Origin: an uncultured Bacilli bacterium
GTDB taxonomy: Bacteria > Bacillota_I > Bacilli_A > RF39 > UBA660
Direction of reading: 5' to 3'
Assembly (NCBI GenBank): GCA_947589695.1
Contig: CANQBY010000030.1
Location: forward strand, 1-10,094
Length of the DNA stretch: 10,094 bases
Shown: positions 6,044 through 10,094 of the stretch, one piece after another
How positions within the stretch are numbered: the stretch's first letter is position 1
Layout of the letters: every line of letters begins with the position of its first letter
Program-made: the position numbers and the translations under genes
The notes under the pieces: model-generated
Told to the model about the DNA's origin: nothing
The model's input: only the letters and a program-made list of their open reading frames with translations
Databases searched by the model: none

Positions 6044-7381
6044 ATGAATGATAAATATTTAAAAATTAGTGAATTAAATACCTATATTAAATCTTTATTT
6101 GATGAAAACCCGTATTTAAAAAAAGTTTATCTTCGCGGAGAAATTTCTAATTTTAAAAATCATTCCCGCGGTCACCTTTATTTTACTTTAAAAGATGATA
6201 CTTCCCGTATTAGTGCCGTTATGTTTTATTCTAGCGCAGTAAATATTAATTTTGCTCCGGAAGATGGTATGAATGTTTTGGTGGAAGGTCGTATTTCTTG
6301 TTATCCCGCCCAAGGAACTTATCAAATTTATGTTGATAAAATGGAAGTAGATGGTCTAGGTAATTTATATTTAGAATTTGAAAAACTTAAATCTAAGTTA
6401 GCTAAAGAAGGGTTATTTAATCCCGAATATAAAAAACCAATCCCTAAAATTCCAAAACGTATAGGTATAATTACTGCACCCACCGGAGCCGCGATTAGAG
6501 ATATCTTATCTACGATTAAACGTCGTTTTCCCATTTGTGAAACAATTCTTTTCCCTGCTTTAGTTCAAGGAGAATCAGCCGCCCCTGATATTGTAAGACA
6601 AATAAAAGAGGCTGACTCTGGGAAATATGACTTAGATGTTTTAATCGTTGGTCGGGGTGGAGGATCGATTGAAGATCTCTGGGCTTTTAATGAAGAAATT
6701 GTTGCCCGTGCCATTTTTGAAGCTCGTGTTCCCATCATTAGTGCCGTCGGTCATGAAATTGATTTTACTATCGCGGATTTCGTCGCCGATATGCGTGCTC
6801 CCACACCTACTGGTGCCGCCGAAATGGCTGTACCAACCATCACGGAAATAAATAATCTTTTAAATTCTTATCAAATTAGACTTAATGAATTTACGCATAA
6901 TTTAATTCATAAAAGTAAACTACGTTTAACTAATATTACTAGTTCTTATATCTTAAAAAATCCCTTATCTTTATATGAATTAAAAGAACAAAAATTAGAT
7001 AATTTACTTGATACTTTAAATAATAATATTACGAAACGTTTAGAAAATTATACTTTAATTTTAAATAATTTAACTTCTTCTTATGTTTTAAAAAATCCTC
7101 TAAATTTATTTGCAGTTAAAAAAGAACAATTATCATTTACTAAAAAGAATTTATATTCTAATATTAATAATATAATCTTAAAAAATACACATAACTATGA
7201 AATATTAGTAAACACTTTAAAACTTGTTAATCCTCTAAATATTTTAGATAAAGGTTATTCTTTAGTAACTAAAGATAATGTTGTAATAAAAAGTACGAAA
7301 GATTTACATAAAGAAGATATTATTAATATTAAATTGCATGAAGGTCGCCTAAAAGCTTTAGTAAAGGAGGTAGAATCTTGA
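6044..7381 (+). CDS. xseA: Exodeoxyribonuclease VII large subunit
   Basis: XseA is the catalytic subunit of exonuclease VII, which degrades single-stranded DNA from both ends into short oligonucleotides during repair. The 445 residues are normal for the family. An N-terminal OB fold (about 5-102; RGEISNFKNHSRGHLYFTLK at 31-50) binds single-stranded DNA. The catalytic domain carries GIITAPTGAA (141-150), GRGGGSIEDLWAFN (203-216), VGHEID (235-240) and ADMRAPTPTGAAE (248-260). The C-terminal arm is a helical region with a 45-residue periodicity: KNP or VNP at 306, 351 and 396, the last followed by LDKGYSLV. This is the coiled-coil region that docks XseB in known structures. AAGGTGAG lies just before the ATG. 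It is the only gene here ending in TGA, and that stop overlaps the TTG start of the next gene. Confidence 0.97.
   Translation: MNDKYLKISELNTYIKSLFDENPYLKKVYLRGEISNFKNHSRGHLYFTLKDDTSRISAVMFYSSAVNINFAPEDGMNVLVEGRISCYPAQGTYQIYVDKMEVDGLGNLYLEFEKLKSKLAKEGLFNPEYKKPIPKIPKRIGIITAPTGAAIRDILSTIKRRFPICETILFPALVQGESAAPDIVRQIKEADSGKYDLDVLIVGRGGGSIEDLWAFNEEIVARAIFEARVPIISAVGHEIDFTIADFVADMRAPTPTGAAEMAVPTITEINNLLNSYQIRLNEFTHNLIHKSKLRLTNITSSYILKNPLSLYELKEQKLDNLLDTLNNNITKRLENYTLILNNLTSSYVLKNPLNLFAVKKEQLSFTKKNLYSNINNIILKNTHNYEILVNTLKLVNPLNILDKGYSLVTKDNVVIKSTKDLHKEDIINIKLHEGRLKALVKEVES
7363..7371 (+). promoter_or_regulatory. Strong ribosome binding site that fixes a TTG start
   Basis: AAAGGAGGT lies inside the end of xseA, six bases before the TTG at 7378. 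It is the best Shine-Dalgarno match in the window and decides the start of the following gene, which has no ATG near this point in its frame. Confidence 0.8.
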
Positions 7382-8070
7382 ATAGTTATGATATCTTATT
7401 AAATAAAATTAGTGATTTAATTACAAGTTTATCATCTAAAAAAGCAGAATTAGAGAAAAAGTTAATTAAGAGTCAAGAAGATATTACTTTAAATGAAATG
7501 GAAATACAAAAATTAAATCAAAATCATGAGTCTTTAACTAAACTTATTAAAGCTTTAAAAAGTACTAAGCATTTTAAATCTGAAATCCTTAAATTAGCTT
7601 TCGAACCCTTTAAGAAGGCTTATCTTTTAAGTACTATCTTAATTGTTATTGGTTTATTTGTTCTGCCCATAAATTCTCTAATTTTGGTTATTTCGACTCT
7701 TTTAGCTTTATCTTTTGGACTCATGAATCTTGCCGCTTATCTTTTTCTTAAATCCGATTTTAAACACGAATTAAATAAGCGCACTCTAAGTGATTTACAA
7801 ATCGAATTAAATCTGACTGAAAATTTTCTAAAAGATAAAGTAAGAAGCTTAGCAAACTTAAATACAACCAAAACTAAATTAGAAGAAGAGTTATCAGTTA
7901 TTACTCATGAACTATTGGAACTTCAAAATAACCAAAAAGAAGTTTTAGCTCATAAAAATAAAATTATTAATGAATTTATTAGTAAACCAGAAATTTCATC
8001 CGAACTTGATTTAACATTTAATCAAGATGAAACCATGCGTTTAACTAGAAACTTATATCTAGAAAAATAA
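7378..8070 (+). CDS. Membrane coiled-coil protein between xseA and xseB, function unknown
   Basis: Not recognised. The 230-residue product starts at a TTG that overlaps the xseA stop (TTGA) and sits behind a near-perfect ribosome site, so it is a real, translationally coupled gene. Residues 1-75 are rich in K, E, L and Q and look like a coiled coil. Two hydrophobic segments follow at about 81-97 and 100-124, separated by a very short turn (PINS). Residues 127-200 form a second coiled coil and 201-230 a short tail. Lysines on both outer flanks of the hairpin (FKK, KSDFKH) predict that both coiled coils are cytoplasmic. There is no signal peptide, enzymatic motif or cysteine cluster. The gene after xseB has the same build and similar length. 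An association with exonuclease VII or the membrane is suggested only by position. Confidence 0.88.
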   Translation: MNSYDILLNKISDLITSLSSKKAELEKKLIKSQEDITLNEMEIQKLNQNHESLTKLIKALKSTKHFKSEILKLAFEPFKKAYLLSTILIVIGLFVLPINSLILVISTLLALSFGLMNLAAYLFLKSDFKHELNKRTLSDLQIELNLTENFLKDKVRSLANLNTTKTKLEEELSVITHELLELQNNQKEVLAHKNKIINEFISKPEISSELDLTFNQDETMRLTRNLYLEK

Positions 8071-8089
8071 ATAAAAAAGGAGAGTAAAT

Positions 8090-8305
8090 ATGGAAAAATC
8101 ATTTGAAGATGCTTTAAAAGAATTAGAAGCAATAGTTAAAGAATTAGAAAGTGGTAATGTTGAACTAGATAGTGCTATTGAAAAATATACAGAAGCGATG
8201 AAATTAGTTAAACATTGTAATGATAAATTAAATACTGCGACTGAAAAAGTAAATAAAATCTTAACAGAAAATAAAGAATTAGTAGACTTTGAAGTAAGCG
8301 AATAA
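8090..8305 (+). CDS. xseB: Exodeoxyribonuclease VII small subunit
   Basis: XseB is the small helical subunit that binds in several copies along the C-terminal arm of XseA and is needed for stable exonuclease VII. The 71-residue product is the expected size and shows the family pattern: SFEDALKELEAIVKELESG (4-22), ELDSAIEKYTEAMKLVKHCNDKL (25-47) and a TEKVNKIL helix. AAAAGGAGAG lies upstream of the ATG. It is separated from xseA by one inserted membrane-protein gene, whereas the two subunits are usually directly adjacent. The stop codon is part of the ribosome site of the next gene. Confidence 0.95.
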   Translation: MEKSFEDALKELEAIVKELESGNVELDSAIEKYTEAMKLVKHCNDKLNTATEKVNKILTENKELVDFEVSE

Positions 8306-8315
8306 GAGGTTTCTT

Positions 8316-9032
8316 ATGGAAAATGATCTAATTGACATCATTCAAAAATATCAAACTTTATTAAAAAATTATGAAGAAAAAGAACAAGGTCGTTTAATTA
8401 TTGAGCAAGGAATTACGAAGAAAAAAGAACAACTTAAAGAAGAAATAAGCGATACTGAAGTTGAAATTAAAAGTTTAACTAAAGAAATCGCGGATTTTAA
8501 AGTAAATGAACAAAACATTCGTAATTTAGATACTTACTTAATTAAAGGTTTAATCGCCGGTCTAATCCTAGCATTAATCGCTTGTAGTTTTATCGCTCGT
8601 TCTTTTGCTTTTCATTATGTAATTGAAAAAAGTCTTTTTCTTTTAGTTTTAACTTTTATTCCGTTTGGCTTTTCGGCTTTTGCTTTTTTTAAAAAATATC
8701 CTAATACCCATTTTCGTTTTTATAAAAGAGCTCAAGAATATCATGATTTATTAGAACATAAATTAACCAAACAAAAAGAATATGCCAAAGTTCTGCAAAA
8801 GAAATTAATTACTACTAATTATGAATTAGAAAAAATTACTAATTTAACTACTTATCAAAAAGCTATCGCAGATATTAATTTAATTATTGATTATCTTCAA
8901 AGTAAAAATTTTATCTTTGATAGTTCTTATTATCTTATAAGTGATGATTTAACTAATAATCCGGAAGATATTCGTGTTTTAGAATCTAAAGTTTCATCTC
9001 TAAAATTAACCAGACGCAAAAAGGAGGCGTAA
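8316..9032 (+). CDS. Second membrane coiled-coil protein, between xseB and proS, function unknown
   Basis: Not recognised. The 238 residues follow the same plan as the protein encoded between xseA and xseB: a charged coiled coil (about 1-70), two hydrophobic segments (about 74-94 and 106-125) joined by a short loop of about 11 residues, and a second coiled coil (about 132-195) with a basic tail (LTRRKKEA). Basic residues after the second membrane segment (KKYP, RFYKR) place both ends in the cytoplasm. Residue identity to the other protein looks low by eye, so shared ancestry is possible but unproven. AGAGGT (8305-8310) overlaps the xseB stop and lies five bases before the ATG. Its end contains the ribosome site of proS, so it is firmly embedded in the operon. 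Confidence 0.87.
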   Translation: MENDLIDIIQKYQTLLKNYEEKEQGRLIIEQGITKKKEQLKEEISDTEVEIKSLTKEIADFKVNEQNIRNLDTYLIKGLIAGLILALIACSFIARSFAFHYVIEKSLFLLVLTFIPFGFSAFAFFKKYPNTHFRFYKRAQEYHDLLEHKLTKQKEYAKVLQKKLITTNYELEKITNLTTYQKAIADINLIIDYLQSKNFIFDSSYYLISDDLTNNPEDIRVLESKVSSLKLTRRKKEA

Positions 9033-9034
9033 TT

Positions 9035-10094
9035 ATGAATGAAGTAAAAGAAATAACTAGTCGTGATGTTGACTTTGCCAAATGGTACACCGATGTTGTA
9101 ACTAAAGCTCATTTGGTAGATTATTCTAATGTTAAAGGAAGTATGATTATTTGTCCATATGGGTATGCCATTTGGGAAGAAATGCAAAAAGTTTTAGATA
9201 AAATGTTTAAAGAAACCGGTCATGAAAATGTTCAAATGCCGATGTTTATTCCGGAAAGTCTTTTAAATGTGGAAAAAGATCATGTCACTGGTTTTGCCCC
9301 TGAAGTTGCTTGGGTAACTCATGGTGGCGAAGAAAAATTAGAAGAAAGATTATGCGTTCGTCCTACGAGTGAAGTCTTATTCTGCGATTATTATAAAAAA
9401 ATAATTAAGTCCTATCGGGATTTACCTAAACTTTATAACCAATGGTGTACGATTGTAAGATGGGAAAAAACTACTAGACCTTTCTTAAGAAGTCGTGAGA
9501 TTTTATGGCAAGAAGGACATACTATGCATGCAACTAAAGAAGAGGCTTTAGAAGAAACTTTAAAAATGCTTCATATTTATGAAGATTTTCAAAAGAATTA
9601 TTTAGCGATTCCCGTTATTGTAGGTAAAAAAACCGATAAAGAAAAATTCGCGGGGGCGGAAGCTTCTTATTCTCTAGAAGCTATGATGTATGATGGCGTT
9701 GCTCTTCAAAATGGCACTAGTCATTATTTTGGGGATGGTTTTGCTAAGGCTTTTGGCATTACTTACTTAAATAAAGAAAATAAACTAGTGACTCCTTATC
9801 AAACCAGTTGGGGTGTAACCACAAGAATGATTGGAGCTTTAATCATGGTTCATGGTGATGATCGGGGCTTAGTTATTCCTCCCAAAATTGCGCCTTTTAA
9901 AGTTTGTTTAATTCCTATTAATAATAGTGAAGAAGTAATAGAAGCCACCAAAAGTATTGAAAACGAGTTAAGAAAACAGGATATTACTTTTAAAACTGAT
10001 TATCAAGATAAAACTCCTGGCTTTAAATTTGCCGAAGCGGAAGTTAAAGGTTACCCAGTTCGTATAGAAATTGGTCCTCGTGATCTAAAAGAGG
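9035..10094 (+). CDS. proS: Prolyl-tRNA synthetase, short archaeal/eukaryotic-like type (3' end outside window)
   Basis: ProRS charges tRNA-Pro with proline. The first 353 residues are visible; the family is usually about 480 long, so the C-terminal end is cut off by the window edge. Class II motifs are clear: PYGYAIWEEM in motif 1 (41-50), PTSE (110-113), motif 2 with RWE (142-144) and SREILWQEGHT (153-163), GTSHYFGDGFAKAF (227-240), and motif 3 with SWGVTTRMIGALIMVHGDDRG (258-278). The anticodon-binding domain begins near 285. Motif 2 runs straight on to motif 3 with no large insert, so the INS editing domain of the long bacterial ProRS is absent. AAAAGGAGG (9019-9027) is seven bases before the ATG. 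It is the last visible gene of the nusB operon. Confidence 0.96.
   Translation, partial: MNEVKEITSRDVDFAKWYTDVVTKAHLVDYSNVKGSMIICPYGYAIWEEMQKVLDKMFKETGHENVQMPMFIPESLLNVEKDHVTGFAPEVAWVTHGGEEKLEERLCVRPTSEVLFCDYYKKIIKSYRDLPKLYNQWCTIVRWEKTTRPFLRSREILWQEGHTMHATKEEALEETLKMLHIYEDFQKNYLAIPVIVGKKTDKEKFAGAEASYSLEAMMYDGVALQNGTSHYFGDGFAKAFGITYLNKENKLVTPYQTSWGVTTRMIGALIMVHGDDRGLVIPPKIAPFKVCLIPINNSEEVIEATKSIENELRKQDITFKTDYQDKTPGFKFAEAEVKGYPVRIEIGPRDLKE

Noticed and set aside
6328..6851. Two alternative frames (minus strand 6328-6534, plus strand 6648-6851) inside xseA
   Set aside because: Both overlap the conserved catalytic region of xseA, whose motifs explain the sequence fully.
8917..8941. TTGATA followed by TATAAG, a possible internal promoter for proS
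   Set aside because: The spacing is only 13 bases, too short for sigma-A recognition.
8930..9187. Minus-strand 85-codon frame across the junction with proS
   Set aside because: It is antisense to the end of one gene and the well-supported start of proS, with no signals of its own.
361..10094. Mycoplasma-type genetic code (TGA = Trp)
   Set aside because: All tryptophans seen are TGG, no in-frame TGA interrupts any gene, and TGA ends xseA exactly where the next gene starts.

Overview
The window is strongly AT-rich, with A/T-ending codons, good Shine-Dalgarno sites and canonical sigma-A-type promoters. Translation fits the standard bacterial code: tryptophan is TGG throughout, seven of the eight complete genes end in TAA, and xseA ends in TGA. 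The gene set (MutS, NusB, both exonuclease VII subunits, a short prolyl-tRNA synthetase of the archaeal/eukaryotic-like kind) suggests a low-GC Firmicute with a reduced genome, such as an uncultured Bacilli/Mollicutes-related gut lineage (for example RF39-like). That placement is inferred from style and gene content, not from a marker phylogeny. All recognisable genes lie on the + strand.

Bases 1-360 carry no convincing protein gene but are rich in signals. A 12-bp hairpin and an intrinsic terminator (70-105) look like the 3' end of something that starts outside the window. Next is a complete small transcription unit: a near-consensus promoter (129-157), about 92 nt that can fold into three hairpins, and a terminator (229-256), which I call a candidate small RNA. 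A second near-consensus promoter (311-339) overlaps a perfect inverted repeat and drives the first large gene.

That gene (361-2373) encodes 670 residues of unknown function: a central GWC-motif domain faintly like PcfJ, a run of 21-residue LP-starting repeats, and a single hydrophobic segment at the extreme C terminus that predicts a tail-anchored membrane protein. After it, with its own extended -10 promoter, comes mutS (2445-4991). mutS is coupled by a 1-nt overlap to a GNAT acetyltransferase gene rather than to mutL.

A third promoter (5571-5599) begins a tight operon: nusB, xseA, a membrane coiled-coil gene, xseB, a second membrane coiled-coil gene, and proS, which runs off the right edge. 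In many Firmicutes nusB-xseA-xseB is followed by isoprenoid genes (ispA, dxs) and may include folD; none is present here. Instead the two exonuclease VII genes are interleaved with two proteins of the same build (coiled coil, two membrane helices, coiled coil). This arrangement and the repeat-bearing tail-anchored protein are the most unusual parts of the window.
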